Shown: positions 1 through 13,463, counted from the stretch's first letter. The stretch is 64,000 bases of DNA from Vespa crabro (GCF_910589235.1 NC_060955.1:18298758-18362757), one strand, 5' to 3'. The notes: generated from the letters alone by a model not told the origin. Made by a program: numbers and translations.

Positions 1-79
1 GGAAAGAAAACGTTGGAATTGTTCGTAGGAAAAAAAAAGAACAGTCAGTTGTTGGCGTGTAACGAAAAAGTAACTAAAA

Positions 80-349
80 ATGCGAATGCAAGAGAAGCGC
101 GACGACCGTAGTCCGGTCGCAATGTTTTCGCCACGATCGCGTATTTTACGACAGATGGAATCTCGCTGCAAGAGAGCTTGTCGTCAGAGAAAGCAAAAAG
201 CGCGTTCTGTTCTAGCGTATGGGAAGAAAAGCATACGAGAGGTAAACAGTTGCGTTTCTACGATTTTTTGCAACATGCGGATAGTTTGCGGACAGTACGC
301 GCGGATTTCTAGCGATCTGAACTATTTCTTTCTCTTGCGAAAGAAATGA
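80..349 (+). other. Unassigned open frame, 89 codons, basic
   Basis: An ATG-initiated frame of 89 codons lies in a GC-richer patch at the left edge. The product would be very basic, with many Arg and Lys and several Cys, and no domain I recognise. A second in-frame ATG lies two codons after the first. There is no TATA element or obvious splice junction next to it, and the DNA after the stop returns to AT-rich filler. It may be a chance frame in a GC-richer island or part of an exon that begins outside the window. Confidence 0.1.
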
Positions 350-1328
350 ACGTTCTTTCGGAGAAAAATAATCGCTTAGAAACTTTTATATCATATATTG
401 TTTTATTATGTTTAATTAATTATTTTTCATCATTAGATTACTTAAAATTAACTCCATATTATTTTCGAGGAAAAATCGACTTTTAATTGAATTGATATAT
501 CACAATAATTTTAAAGAATCATAAGAAATAATTTATAGAATATTTTAAAGAAGTTTGCTTTTATTTCGAAAAAACGAGCATCGTTCTTTCCTTTGAAGTC
601 GTATTGAATACAAATGAGATAAAGAATTTCTTAACGTTCGATGATTCGTAAATAATTGCCGTAACGAAAGAATTTCGATAAAATGGAAATGGTTCGCTTT
701 TCATCGAGGAAGATTGTACGACACAAGACGTTTATTACATTGCTTATGGAAAGAAGAAGGTTTTGCGCGGGGATAGGAACGAGAAAGGAAGAAAATTAAT
801 ATCGACGAGACGAATCGAGGCGAGACTAATCTGAGAAACTAGAGAGTACCTTGATTTAGAAGGGACAATATTGGCAATCAAGCTTTGAGCATAGTCAAGA
901 ATACACCGAGTATGAACGAGAAGGATGATGACTATAGTTTCATGAAGCAACGAAGCTTTCTGACGATCTCGCCTTTATGTATTTACAACGTTGAACTCTG
1001 TCTATTGTTTCGCTCCCTTCATGCTGATTAAAATTAGTTCGATGCGGAAGATTGTGAACAAAGCTTTAGATATTCTATAAGCATATAATTTCTCCCTATG
1101 AAATTAATTATTTAAATTTTCTAAAACCATAATTCAACGATTATTCTCCTATTACCGAAATTTTAACATAAATATTTCTGAAAATAAAATCTATATCATA
1201 TTGTTCAACAACGATTCTTTTCAATTAATTTATCCCGACGAAAAGAAGGAATCTACATCCTTAAACCTTCTCATATTTTCATTCACTATATACCTTCTTA
1301 CTTCATATTAAAAACTTTGTTCCGTTCT

Positions 1329-1332
<4 letters not shown>
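350..1332. other. AT-rich DNA, no gene seen
   Basis: This stretch is AT-rich with short A and T runs and no array longer than a few units. The frames present are short and rich in Leu, Ile and Phe. I see no RNA gene, promoter or repeat element. Confidence 0.5.

Positions 1333-1377
<45 letters not shown>
1333..1377. repeat. (AT)n microsatellite, about 22 units
   Basis: An uninterrupted alternating AT run of 45 bp. It is self-complementary, so it can extrude as a hairpin or cruciform. It closely matches in length the two AT arrays near 51.3 and 51.8 kb. Confidence 0.97.
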
Positions 1378-1380
<3 letters not shown>

Positions 1381-1712
1381 ACTGGGATTTATTAGTACTT
1401 TCAAATTCGTTGCAATGAAATATGCGTACCCTTTGAAACAATAAAAAGTAATTCGTCCTTGCCATCTTTCGTACGACAGAAAAGATAACTAACAAGTGTA
1501 ATATTAAATATAAGCGCGTAGTTTCTTTTATGGGCTTGGGTACGATAATAAGGACGTATTACGAGTCTATTGTAACTCTTTTATGATTTCGACATTTTAT
1601 ATACACCGAAAAATACAGCATGTTATATGTAGATCTTACGTTTTAACTTGAATTTAAGTGTCGAATAATTCCGCTTGGAATATTCTCAACTTCGTTCTGG
1701 CTTTCGCATTTA

Positions 1713-1743
<31 letters not shown>

Positions 1744-1842
1744 ACTACTTCTCTACTTCCTTTTCTCTACCTCCTACTTCTCTTCGTCTTACTGTTTTCT
1801 TCTTCTTCTTCTTCTTCTTCTTCTTTCTTCTTTTTTCCTCGC
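1713..1842. repeat. Interrupted (TTC)n polypyrimidine tract
   Basis: Two runs of TTC/CTT units (about 1713-1746 and 1797-1842) are joined by degenerate pyrimidine-rich sequence. Read on the plus strand this gives a Leu/Ser/Phe-rich frame of 105 codons (1658-1975), which I take as an artefact of the repeat, not a gene. Long homopurine-homopyrimidine DNA of this kind can form intramolecular triplex. Confidence 0.9.
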
Positions 1843-1975
1843 ATTTCTCGATAGCACTCGACATTATCTATATACAAGCAGTCAGAGCACGTTCGCGCGT
1901 TCAAATATGCACCGAAACAAGACGCACGTTTTCTTATTGGAAATAGGTTTTCTCGCTCTGTCGATCGTGCGATAA

Positions 1976-4193
1976 ATGGAATATTATCTTTCCTTTTTAT
2001 CCCTCATTAACCCTTTTATCGTAAAACTTAACAAGTCTACAAAGTAGTTTGCCAATATGAATATACGATTGAGATAAAAAAAAAAAAAAGAAAAAAAGAA
2101 CGAATGAATAATTATCGAGTGCGAGTCAACAAAAATCGTGGACTCACAATTTTGTCTTATTCGTAGATTCATCCATTGATTAACTTCATCATAAATATAC
2201 TTTCATTAAAGTCTCACGCGAGTCAGCCGGAATGATTTGATTTACATAAAAGGCGGAAAATATTGGTGTTATTTGATAAGAAACTAAATGTCGACTCGTA
2301 CTGTCTTTCGTAAATATGTATTTCATAATTTCCTATATACGGATATTACTAAGATAGAGATATAGCCGTGCAAAGTTTTTCGTTTTTATCATTTCAGTTA
2401 TCATTCACGAAAGATTATTCAAACTAAAAAGATTATTCAACTATTCGACGCTAAAAGAAAATAAATGATATTTTTTTGTAATAATATCGAATATTCAATA
2501 ACTTGAAGAACGAATATGTTCTTCAAAGAGATAGATAACATTTTTCCGCTTCAAATATTTCGATCTTTAGACGTGAAACATTTTAATATTTTATACGTAC
2601 GTTTCAATTTCTAATATAACACGTTTTCTGATTCGAACTCTTTCACATTTCTATCTATAATATCTTATTATTCATTTACGATGAACAAAAAATATTGTTA
2701 TCCCCGTGGCTAGTTTTGTATGTCAAAGTGAAATATAACTGTGATAAGTATATTAAAGTACAATGGAATACATTTTATATGTTTCTTGTAATATCATCTC
2801 CCAAGGCTTTCTTTCTTTCTTTCTTTCTTTCTTTTTTTTTTTACAATTAACAATAATTATCGTAGGGAAAATGTTTTCGCGATATAAACTTTCGGGATTA
2901 TAGAGCTAGATATAATTCATAAGTATATGAAATAGTATATTTCCTTTTCCATTGTATGAAAAGACACAGTAAAATGTAAAAGACACCGCGAAACTGCTAG
3001 TTTTGAATAATTCATGACGTTTAATACAACAGTACGATCTCTTTTACTTCATCGGGGCTTAGAGAAAAGTCTCAGTAAATTACTCCTCTTTCATTCCATT
3101 TCATTAACCGTTTAATCGGTTTCTTTCTTCAACGCTCCAAGACCAGTACGTTCGTAATATCCTTCAGCTTCGATTTCGTGTAGTTTCCTCTAATTACGAA
3201 TATTTTTTTCTTTTATTTTCTTTTTTATTATTTTTTTTATTTTTTTTATTTTTTTTATTTTTTTTTAATCCAACATTCGAATGAAAAGTCGTTTGGAATA
3301 TTAAGTTCGTCCACTGGGAAATCCAGCGTATTCCATCCATGAATTCTGGTCAACTACAAAATTCTCATTTTAAAATTTTACGCGTTAAACCAATCAGAGA
3401 ATATTTTTTAGCAGGTAAATTTCTTACAATATATAATTCGCGACATACCATCGTCGTGTGTCGTTGAATCGATCGAAAGAGAAAAAGTAGTTTTTCTGTA
3501 CCACGAGATTTTGTCGGCGATAAAATAAAATCAATTTCGATCGAACGAGTGTGTCGTACCACGTGTAAAATTATCGTACGAGTTCCTTCGACTACCGATT
3601 AATGCGAGCGTGGGTGTAGTTATATGTATGTCGTACGCTGGTACGAGTTTTACCTCTGTTGGTTTTGCTATCTATCACCATGAAGTAATTCGGTGCAGAT
3701 ATTTTTCTTTTTTTGTTTTTCAACGTTTTCATTGGAAATCGAAATTTGCACCGAAGGAAAAAAGTGAGTTTTGTAATTCGAAAACTATGTAAGTACATGC
3801 CGCAAAAACGTTGGTAATTTAAAGGGGAGTGGGAGGGGCTAGGGGAGGGAAGAAAATAAAGGAAAAAGAAAAACCATCTTGTTAAAACGAACAAACGAAG
3901 TTTGGAATTTTTATTTCACTGGCGTATAACTTCCCTCGATAGTTTTCGTATTATTTTTACTATTTGCCTGTTATAGTCGCTTTCTCTCTCCGTTCTCAGA
4001 CACCTCCGACCCTCGACCTCCACCTTCTCCGTCAGCTCCCACATCGTGTAGAACGTGCATGCTCTCTTAACCTCCATTCGCCTTCCATTTTTCCTTCGAA
4101 ACGCAACATTGTACCGTTAGAAATCTTTCCGTCATTTGTATAAACGTATAAAAATTCGAATAATTATTGAAATCAATGGTTGTATATTTTTTA

Positions 4194-4199
<6 letters not shown>
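1976..4199. other. AT-rich DNA with minor low-complexity tracts
   Basis: This is mostly AT-rich filler. It holds a (TTTC)n run at about 2810-2834, a period-9 run of A followed by eight T at about 3227-3266, and a pyrimidine-rich, GC-richer patch at about 3970-4100. Frames of 60-100 codons on either strand near 3365-3894 overlap one another and show no recognisable protein. Confidence 0.5.
3227..3266. repeat. Period-9 A(T)8 tandem repeat
   Basis: About four copies of a 9-bp unit, one A followed by eight T. Regularly phased T-tracts close to the helical repeat are typically bent DNA. The period of 9 is slightly under one turn. Confidence 0.8.

Positions 4200-4225
<26 letters not shown>
4200..4225. 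repeat. Poly-T tract, 26 bp
   Basis: An uninterrupted run of 26 T. No target-site duplication or element body is obvious on either side, so I cannot say whether it is a retroposon tail on the minus strand or simple slippage. Confidence 0.95.
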
Positions 4226-4226
<1 letters not shown>

Positions 4227-4335
4227 TTTATTGAGAGCGTAAAAATATTATTTGAATGTATTATACAATTATTCGATATATCCTCATATAAATAAAGTAA
4301 AATTTATTTTATAATTTTATTTGTAATCAAAAAGG

Positions 4336-4338
<3 letters not shown>

Positions 4339-4367
<29 letters not shown>
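4339..4367. repeat. (AC)n microsatellite, 14 units
   Basis: A clean AC run of 29 bp. Together with the AC core at 14394-14420 it is one of only two sizeable AC arrays in the window, which makes GA/CT the strongly preferred dinucleotide here. Confidence 0.97.
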
Positions 4368-4371
<4 letters not shown>

Positions 4372-7300
4372 TCGATAACGCAGAAAGTAATAAAGCCAAA
4401 GAGCAACGTGGAAATATCAATGATCTATGGTTTGAAAATGATTCCATATTCAGATAATCTGCATGTTAGTTCTTTGAAAATGGATATGACGTTGTCATCA
4501 TGGTCTACCCTTTATCGAAAGCACCCAATTTAAAATGATCGAAAGCATAAAATCGAGGTCGAACATCCTTCTCTGTATCTCGTTGTACTATCGCTTTCGC
4601 TCTTCGAAAGCACGAAAAAGCGCATTGAAGGATGACTGAACGTCTTGTAGGAAAGCTCTTCTCGTCGAAGAAAAGACACGTTGCTGTTTCTTTTGCTGAC
4701 TTTACCGTGATAAAACCTTAAGAGTACTTTCTGAAGCTGCATACGATAGCACACGTTCGATGAACTTTAAGAAAAATTGATTATTTCTACTCTAATCACT
4801 TGGATTTCCTTAAATGGGAGAAAAGATCGAATTGATTATAATAATTCTTTTTTTGGTTCATTTCTACCTTTATCGTATATACCTATATCATAACTTGTTA
4901 ATGAACATATTTTTGAAATGTGAAAAAAAAAATATATTATTCGATTCTTTCAAAATTATGAAGAAGAAAAGAAAATCACAATGAAGAAGAGATATCCGAT
5001 TTTTATGAGCATGCCTCAATATTCAAAAGTTTTTCGCATTCAAATCCGTTTTCACCAATAACATTGCTATGTAGGCAAGTATACTCATATGAAAGCAATG
5101 CTCGCTCAAAAGTGCTTCGTAATTGTGCACGATATTCACTGATTGAACTTCAATCTCATTTATCCTATTCAAATTAATTGTAGCAGTTTGTTGAATTCTC
5201 ATCGATAAAGTATTACATTGAAATCATCGAACAGTCCTTACGATCATTGATTCACAGAGAACAAGTATGTAAACATTTTAATATATTTTTTTATTAATTA
5301 AATATTATACACATATAGATACTCTAGAATTCGATCATACATAAAGAACATACAACTTTTGTCAGATCTACACTTTTATTTTTACGCTTGTAATATTTTT
5401 GTAGTAGTTCTCATCGTTGTTATTAATTGTTTTCTATATTAATTATTTTCAATGGATTCTTTTAGACAAAAGATGTCATAATTTCTGAATATGAACGTTA
5501 GAGATTAAAGCAAGAAAATTTCCATTGATGAAGTTTATCAGATTCTACGCGATAGTAAGAAACAGCGATGAGTATCGCAAAAAGTAAAGCTCGATTCTTA
5601 CGCTTAACAGAGTCTCGATGTATAGCCTTCATAGGTAGATGCACCTGTTAGCATTAAGTATGGGCACGAGGAAAGTGAGTCAGCTACCTTTTTCTTTCTC
5701 GTCATATAGCGTCGAGCATGAAGAAGAGATTAATTACATCTTCTTGTGTATCATGAGCAAACACGTTACCTTCTACCCGCTTGAAAAGGCACTCTGACCC
5801 TTTTCCTTAAGCTTTTGCGTTCTGCTCGGCTAAGAAATTTGCTAATCAGCAGAAAGTTGCTTTTTTTCTTTTTACCTTTTTTTACTCACACATATATTCA
5901 CTAACATTTCGTCTCTCTCTCGTTATCTAATTCTTTTTTTTTTCATTCTTTCTCTCTTTCATTCTTCCTTTCTTCCTTTCTTTCATTCTGTCTTTCTTCC
6001 TTTCTCTTTTTACCGATTATCAGAAGGTATTTATTTGCAAGATTTCCAAACCATTTTTAGCTCTTATAAGAACCTCTTTGTGGTTTTGTATCCATGCAAT
6101 TTTGGACGAGGTCGTAAAGCTTTTATTTACCGAAGAAAGAGGTGTACCTTTTCAGCTCGTAAATGCATGAATGAGGTACAAAAATATTACGATGCGTGAA
6201 TGCAATTTTTGACGACTGGTTTTGCCGTCAACTCGTTCCTTGTAGCTCTCTCAGACCACAAATACATTCTTTTCGTGTATATCTATGTATTCACCAATCG
6301 ATAAGTCTAACTTTCGTTCGTTGGAAACAAAGTTGAATCAAGTCGACGTTAAGTATGAACAACGATTGGTCGTTTAGCTATCTTCTTCAAAATTACTATC
6401 GGCATCTTCGACATAAAGATTTATTTTCTACAAAGACTTGTTTGATTACATAAATAAACACGTACATTGAATAAAGTGAAGGTGATGATTTTTATTTTCG
6501 TAAAAATTGAATGCAAAATTACTTTGATCTTGTTCAACTAACAATTAATTAGCTTTCTCTCTTAAAAAATTTTTATAGAAGACATTAAAAAAAGCAAAGA
6601 AAGTGAAGAGCAGAATACAAACGAAACGTTTACTCATAAACGAACGGAAAGAGAGAAAGATAGAAAAAAAAGTAATGGTTGACGGGCATATTGAAAAAAG
6701 TATGCTCGAAGGAGGCGTCATCCGAAGGAATATAGAGCTTAAGTTCGAGTGACTTAAAACTCGCCAGAGACCGAGTAGAAATAAACCGCTAGAGTTATGC
6801 GGGCAGATAGTGACACGATGGATTAACGATCTTTCGAGAACACGAAAAGAGGAAAGTAAGAAAAAGTAAAAGAAGAATAGTAGGGGAAGAAAGGAAAGAG
6901 GAGAAAGGAGAAAAACTTTTAATTTATACCATGGAAGACCCCCGCCGTCCCTGTGCATAATACTTCTTTTTTTCTTCTCTCTTTTTCTTTTTTTTTTCTT
7001 CTCCTTCTTCTTCTTTTCCTTCGTTCTTCTTTTTCTTTTGCTTTTCTCGATATCAGAACCAGTCCATTCCGTATTTCCTCATGGATACAGATCCGGCTTT
7101 TGTACTTTAGACTGTGTCCGTCTCCTACCGGCCGGCTTTTATATCTCTTCGCGAAGTCAGGTGAAGTGACGTGGAAATGCAAGATACCGCTGTCTCCATT
7201 GGTAGGAACAGAGTTATAGAATCAATGGAATTCGAAAGATATTTTTGAAAGAAAAAAATTTTCTATCTTAGCTTTCGATAAATTTTTCTTTAACAAACAA

Positions 7301-8339
7301 CTTCGATTGGACGTTTTAATTAAATGTAGAACTTTCATGAGAACACTGTACTGAACGATTCAAACATGGTGAGAATTTATTTTTTTCTGAACAGATATTT
7401 AATCTAATGAAGAAGAAGAAAAAATATAGTTTTTTATTTTGGAAATATATTGATTAATGCAGATGTCAATTTCAAGTTTGTCGAAACACTTCTTTCTTTC
7501 TTTCTTTTTCTCTTTTTTCTTGAAAATAGATCATTGCTTGTTCAAAGTTTTATTAGCCAACCGGTTAGCTCGTATTTTTTTTTTGCTTTTTTTTTCATTT
7601 TACCTCTCTTCGATTATTTAATTTTGTTAAACTTCTAACCATATTATCGTGACATGCGTATCCGTGATATAATGACATTGCAATAAAATCTTACTCGACT
7701 ACGAATTTGTAAGGAAAGCTTTTAATCTGTTATAGATAAGTAACATAACTGTTAATCGCGAGTAAACCAATTATCTTCTTTCATAATATCGAACGATGTA
7801 AAATACATTATAAATAAAATATTACTTTATTTTCCTCGAAATCTATATATATAAATGATAAATGATTAATATATAAATAATATGCTTTATCTCACTTTGT
7901 AGATTATTACTAAATGCATTTATAAAGTTTAGAAAATGTTTAAACATTCGTAGAATCTACCTACGTACTGATAAATAAACTAAGTGGAAGGAAATAAAGA
8001 AGAAAAAAACAAAAAAAAAACAAAAAAGATCCAACTTATATGAAGTACTCTATAATTACTAAAATGATCATTCAATGCAGATAACAAAAGCTTATATATA
8101 TCTAGTTTCTTTATACAATAGGCAATAGTTGTTGCGACTGAGGCACAATAAGACGCATTTGTAATAAGTACATACATATACATTTTCAAGGATGAATCGT
8201 GCAGTTACTATGATTATAACCATTCGAGATAGCAAATTACATGTTTTCTTTTTCTAATAGTCTCTCAGACGCAATGTGGAGTAGAAGAGGAAGAGAACTT
8301 TCTAATATATTCTCATTGTATCCGAATGGGCGATATTTC
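4368..8339. other. AT-rich DNA, no gene seen
   Basis: This stretch has scattered pyrimidine tracts (about 5930-6010, 6960-7020, 7490-7520) and a purine-rich stretch on the plus strand at 6840-6915. The 137-codon minus-strand frame at 6545-6958 lies largely over purine-rich sequence and reads as Phe/Leu/Ser-rich low complexity. I see no credible coding sequence, RNA gene or long repeat. Confidence 0.5.
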
Positions 8340-9300
8340 AAAGGTGGTTTAAGATAGCGTCAAGATGACGGCTACCGAAGGAGGCGATACTCATTGACCT
8401 CGACTTCCCACTCGTTCGATCTTTAAAGAGCAGGAGCGACTCCTTCATTCATAAAGAGGAGAACGATGGTTCTGGTGACGATATCCGTGGTGGTGGATGT
8501 AAACGAAACATATTTCGTCTCGCGACTTTGTACTAACGTGGGCGTGCCCGACGAAGAGCTTTGCTAATCGAGTTAGTCGTATCTATAGCAGCGGAGAACA
8601 GAGCAGAAAATGTATTACTCGCTTGGTTAGAAAGGAGTATTATAAATTTTCCATAAAGAAGAAAGATATATGCAAGAGATGAAGGTAACGTGGTCTTTTA
8701 CCGTTTTTTAATCGTTTAACATATTTCGTTTTTTTTCTCCCTTTTTTTTTGGCGATTCGTCTCTTTATTCATATTTCTCTCTTTATAGAAAGCGTAGTAA
8801 TGTGTGCAAAATATTCAGTATGGTAAAAGAAATTCTTTTTTTTTCTTTTTCGTCTTTTTTTTCTTTTCTTTTTGTTAATCAAACTTCGTTATTTTGATCT
8901 TTATCGAATATTTTATATTTTAAGTACATACATATATTGGTACCTATTCAAGAGTTGTCCTTGAACATATCTCCTTGTTCCAAATCTTTCGTAAGAAGCA
9001 CGAGCGATGTTGTTTATCTTTGTACGTGCGCTTTAAGATGCGGTAGATCATTATACGATTCCTGAACACGGGTATCCAGAGACCAAGGGATAAATCGGAC
9101 ACGCTCGAGTTACATCGTTGGACGTGGATCGTATATCGCTATCAAGGAATATGTACGAAGAGGCACGGGAGACCGTGAAATATTTAATAAGCTTGGGTGC
9201 ACGTAGAGTAAGTTGGGCTAAGTATGCCTACGCAATTTGGTACCATCGAGATAACGGTTGGTACACGTAATAAGTAATCTACGTCGTTGAGTACAATCTG
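8340..9300. other. Pair of GC-richer islands
   Basis: Two patches, about 8340-8600 and 8990-9300, are clearly richer in G+C than the surrounding filler. The first holds GTGGGCGTG near 8539, which resembles an Sp/KLF-type GC box. No long frame crosses either patch. They could be regulatory DNA or non-coding exons. Confidence 0.25.
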
Positions 9301-9661
9301 CATGATATACGTGAGTGAATATACGAAAATAGACAAATAGTGATCAAGTATAATTGGCGACTACTCTAATTAATGTAATCTCACCAACGAGCTTCTTCCT
9401 TATTTTCTTCCTTGATGATAATAAATATGATCGTAGTAGCGATTAAAAGACATTAATATCGAAGAAATTTAACGAGATCTTGGAATCGTTTTTCTTAGTT
9501 AATACTTCGGAGAATATTATTGACGCAATAGATATATTCAAAGAACGTCTGACGATAAATGAAATTGGTAATATAACGTTGGTATGTACGTTCGTTTGAA
9601 AAAAAGTGAATTAACATATCAATGTCATTAAACAAAATTCATAATAATTCATATAAATTTA

Positions 9662-9697
9662 TTTTTTTTTTCTTTTTTTCTTTTTTTTTTCATTTAG
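9662..9697 (+). other. Acceptor-like polypyrimidine tract with TTTAG
   Basis: About 30 pyrimidines, almost all T, end in CATTTAG followed by ACGATGAG. This has the form of a 3' splice acceptor. The frame after it hits a stop after five codons, so any exon would be non-coding or in another frame. T-runs are common in this window, so chance is the simplest explanation. Confidence 0.12.
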
Positions 9698-9779
9698 ACG
9701 ATGAGTGATAGAAATTAGTCTAATAAAGCAAGGAACGAAAACACACGTACATACGCGTTCCTCTCTATGTATTTCTACC

Positions 9780-11040
9780 TTAACGAATTCGCTCGAGCGT
9801 CCGATTTTCACGCTCCAACGAGTGATACCCAGAGTGCTGGATGTGCAACGAGATGTATGTCGGGTCCATGTACCCGCGTCAAACAGCGGGCACCTGTGGT
9901 GCGCTACACACGCGCCAACACGTTTCTCGAGATAGTTTCGAACCGGACGACACGAAGTAATTAATGCAGGAATTAACCCTCGAGGTTAATGATAAGCATT
10001 AACGACTAATCACCGTCTGTACGGTACTCAAACATTCACGTTCTCTCTCTCTCTTTCTTTCTACCACATGGACCAGATACGCTTTAAAGGACTGGGAACA
10101 ACGCCTCTTACTCTTTGGTCAACGCTCATTAGCGGTGATATCTTTTCGTCTGGTGTTTAACTAAGATAAAGTTGTAGCTTTCTCTATTGGATAGCAGTAT
10201 ATAAGAAGATTAGATTAGAAATATCAAACTGTTTAGTTTTCCTTTTTCTTCAATGAACAAGTAAGTAGGAAGAATTAATTGACATTCATAATGACACTTA
10301 TAAAATTAAATTTATTTCTATTTAGTTTTAAAGAATCAAATTTTTCATTTTCTCCTCTATCCAATCACTCCGAACTATTTTTCATAAATATAAAGAATCT
10401 CATCAAATTCAGACGTAAGTGAAAAGTTAATAGATAAATAATTCACATATCGAATCTCAAACAAAGTTAAATTGCTAATTTGATGCTGATACTCGAATCC
10501 CTTCGTATCTTTAATCCGTTAAACGAAACCATTTGAAATCCGATAAAAGAGTCGGACAGTCAGAAGAGAGAAAGTTTTTCGCCGATATAACGGTACAACG
10601 CTCTTAGTACTGGAGCTCTAAGCTTTGAATTCCAAATATCATTTATCCGAATTGTACATCTTTATTGCATGACAGTTTCCGTGCGTCGTAAAGTCCTACA
10701 TATAGTTTGAAGTTATCGTGCACGTCGGATATCCGATACTCTCAGCAATGACATTACGTTGACCAGCTTGAGTGGAAGCTCGTCTTTATGTATAGGTATG
10801 TATGTACGTATGTGTATCATATGTATATGTATTATAGGAAGTATGATTTTCCATCAAGAAGCTTATCGAATTTCATACAGCGGAACCCACTCGACCGATC
10901 GCCACGCCTCTCTGTCCGGACTAATACGGCTAATTATTCGACCGATTGCGATCCGTTTACTCGGCTACACTTATCTGCTTTCAGCGATCAACCGCGAAGG
11001 CAAAGTAGCCTAGTGGCAGTGGCTACTACCCGGATATAAA
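9780..11040. other. GC-richer stretch, no identified gene
   Basis: Patches at about 9780-9960 and 10860-11040 are GC-richer. Frames of 65-84 codons overlap in them on the plus strand, without recognisable domains. A TATATAAG element sits at 10198-10205 with no matching initiator about 30 bp downstream. Confidence 0.25.
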
Positions 11041-11680
11041 TTGTTTCTAAATTACATTGGCTAGGGATCGATCGACAGATAAATAATACTTATCCCAGAT
11101 TAATTGCGCAGTGTTATAAATCGATGTTGATTCTTTCAGTAGAATTAAATATATCTATACGCCGTATTTTTGATCGACCGATATTTTTAATATTTCCTTG
11201 ATATAATCTCTTTTTTTTTATCTCTTTTAATAAGTACAAAAAGAAACAAATTGAAGATAAAAATTTCAAAGACATTTATGTATTTTTTATAATATTCCCA
11301 TTACTTTCATATTTTTAACGATGAATGTCAGGAGTGCGGTTTATGTATGGAAAATGCTTTTAATGATTCGATATTTTCGCGATTACAAAGCTATCATAAA
11401 AGCTGTGCAAATATGAGCTTGCGTGCATCGACTAACTTTCTCTTTTTCTCCTCCCACTATTTTACAACGATATAACGTAACAGTCGACAGTTGACTAAAA
11501 AATATATTCGTTCCTCTTTACTCCCATCGTTAGTTTGGTAGTAGAAAATTTCCTTAATTTTCTCAGGGTAAAATTGCCTTAGGGGTACGATAGGAACAGG
11601 GGTTGATCCGCCTTCTACGTTGTAGTGTGTGTATATCCGACCGTTAAGCCACTCTGTTACCTTCTTAAAAGAGGGAAAAG

Positions 11681-11688
<8 letters not shown>

Positions 11689-11732
<44 letters not shown>
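11689..11732. repeat. (GA)22 microsatellite
   Basis: A clean GA run of 44 bp on the plus strand, preceded by purine-rich flank. It is the first of the large GA/CT arrays. Its minus-strand translation gives a Leu/Ser repeat that should not be read as protein. Confidence 0.98.
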
Positions 11733-11736
<4 letters not shown>

Positions 11737-12454
11737 TGTATAGACGGTAAAGTAGAGATTCGTAGGGCGACGTGAAGTATGCACTTGACGCACGCAAGCC
11801 GAAATCTACCGTACATAAGTTCCGTTCGTCACTCCATCCACCCCCTACGGCATTTACGTGCCTCTACCCACCTTGGCAACCTGTTCCGGAATTCAACTCC
11901 TTTTCTCTTTGCCCTATGCCTTATTTTCTATATCGTCTAACTCGACGGCTGCTGCTTTATACAAAACCTAGTTTCTTTATATTTCCCCATTTTCTCTCCC
12001 CCTTTATTTTCTATCTATCACTTTTCTCAAAGATTGCTGCTTACAACCATTCACTTGAAACGCATCACTTTCTTCGATCTATTACTACTTTTATCCACTT
12101 CTTTGGTCATTGATATCAAGGGAAGAAAATAGGTCGATCCGAGAAGACCGACGAGAGCTTTCTTGAAAGTGAATTAACCCTTTTGATCGAAAGTTGGAAG
12201 GCTTCTTTTTGAATGTTTCGTTCCGATTTCTAGAACTCCGATGGAAGGATTAGTCTATTTTAATGATACCAGCCAAAAATTCACAACTAGGTTTTAACGA
12301 GTTCTAAGAGTTTTAGAACTGGATTTATAGTTTTACGTTAACTTTTTCTAAAGTAAGACTGAATAAAAGTTAATAACTATAAACTTTAATTCTACTTCAT
12401 TACAGGATGAAGAAATTCGATACTATCATCATCAATGGAATACTTAACAATTTT

Positions 12455-12455
<1 letters not shown>

Positions 12456-12493
<38 letters not shown>
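12456..12493. repeat. Poly-T tract, 38 bp
   Basis: The longest homopolymer in the window: 38 uninterrupted T. It lies 80 bp upstream of the CT/CG compound array. Confidence 0.97.
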
Positions 12494-12496
<3 letters not shown>

Positions 12497-12568
12497 GAAA
12501 ATGTTTGTAATTAATAAAATTTGGAGCCATCGCTATTTTGCATTCTGCATTGACATAATGAAATCTAT

Positions 12569-12572
<4 letters not shown>

Positions 12573-12625
<53 letters not shown>
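12573..12625. repeat. Compound (CT)19-(CG)n array
   Basis: A 38-bp CT run passes directly into about 15 bp of alternating CG. The first half is homopyrimidine, able to form triplex. The second half is alternating GC, the classic Z-DNA-forming sequence. This is the only sizeable CG dinucleotide run in the window. Confidence 0.97.
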
Positions 12626-12639
12626 TTAACAATTTAGTG

Positions 12640-13440
12640 ACGCTCGAATTCGTAATTTCGAATCGTTTTAGGAAAATCGCAAGAAAAAAAAAATATTTGA
12701 ACTACCAAGAGGAGTATGATTCAATGATAGTACATGAATCTTCCATCGTTAACAATAGAGACTGTGCAATCTCGCGACAGAGTAGCCAGGTCAACCGTTA
12801 CTCCCTGTGTTCGTTGGCAGATTAATTGGCAATCAGTGCATCGAAAACTACTTTCGTTAATTCGATAGAAATGGTTAGTTCATTCGAATCCGTTCGAATG
12901 TGTTGAACCGAATGATTGGATGGATGGTGAACGCGAGATGCACACACATACTACGTATGTTCGCTTCGTGGAACACGACGAGGAAAATAAATAGTCTCTC
13001 CCTTTCTACAGAAAGTCCGTTCTTTTTAACCAGTCGGCTAGATGAATTTTTCGACACCGACACAACGTTCGATTTATTATCCAATTTTATCTCGTCAATA
13101 TGAACGACGGATTGCTCCTACTACGTGCACATACATACATATGTAGATATGCTACACTTGATTGCGCAATCCATTTTTGGAATAAAATATCGACAAGCGA
13201 ATGCAGTTGTCCAAGAACTCTCTGATCTTTATTATAGCGTGAAAAAATCGTTCCTTTTTTCAAATTCTATTTAGATAGACGCGTATATTTTAAAATATCA
13301 GATAAATTTTCATCGAGATCGTCCATTTAGAATCATTAGAAAATATTTAAGAAGAATAAGTATTTTATATGTCTAAAGCGATAAATTATAGTTGGTGAAC
13401 TATCGATAGGTAAGATAGAAGAAACGAGACGATACAGGGA
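12640..13440. other. Single-copy DNA, no gene seen
   Basis: Moderately AT-rich sequence with complementary-strand frames of about 65-70 codons near 12875-13103. Neither shows a domain. I see no repeat array. Confidence 0.45.
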
Positions 13441-13463
13441 TAGAGAAATTGCGGTATCGCAGG

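Noticed and set aside
1658..1975. 105-codon Leu-rich frame that could look like a membrane protein
   Set aside because: The Leu run is the TTC/CTT repeat read in one phase, and the frame starts with a non-ATG codon.
6545..7219. Frames of 87-137 codons on both strands
   Set aside because: They are Phe/Leu/Ser- or Lys/Arg-rich over purine/pyrimidine-skewed DNA and overlap one another without recognisable domains.
10198..10230. TATATAAG as a promoter
   Set aside because: No TCAGT-type initiator at the expected distance and no credible frame downstream; AT-rich DNA yields many such strings.
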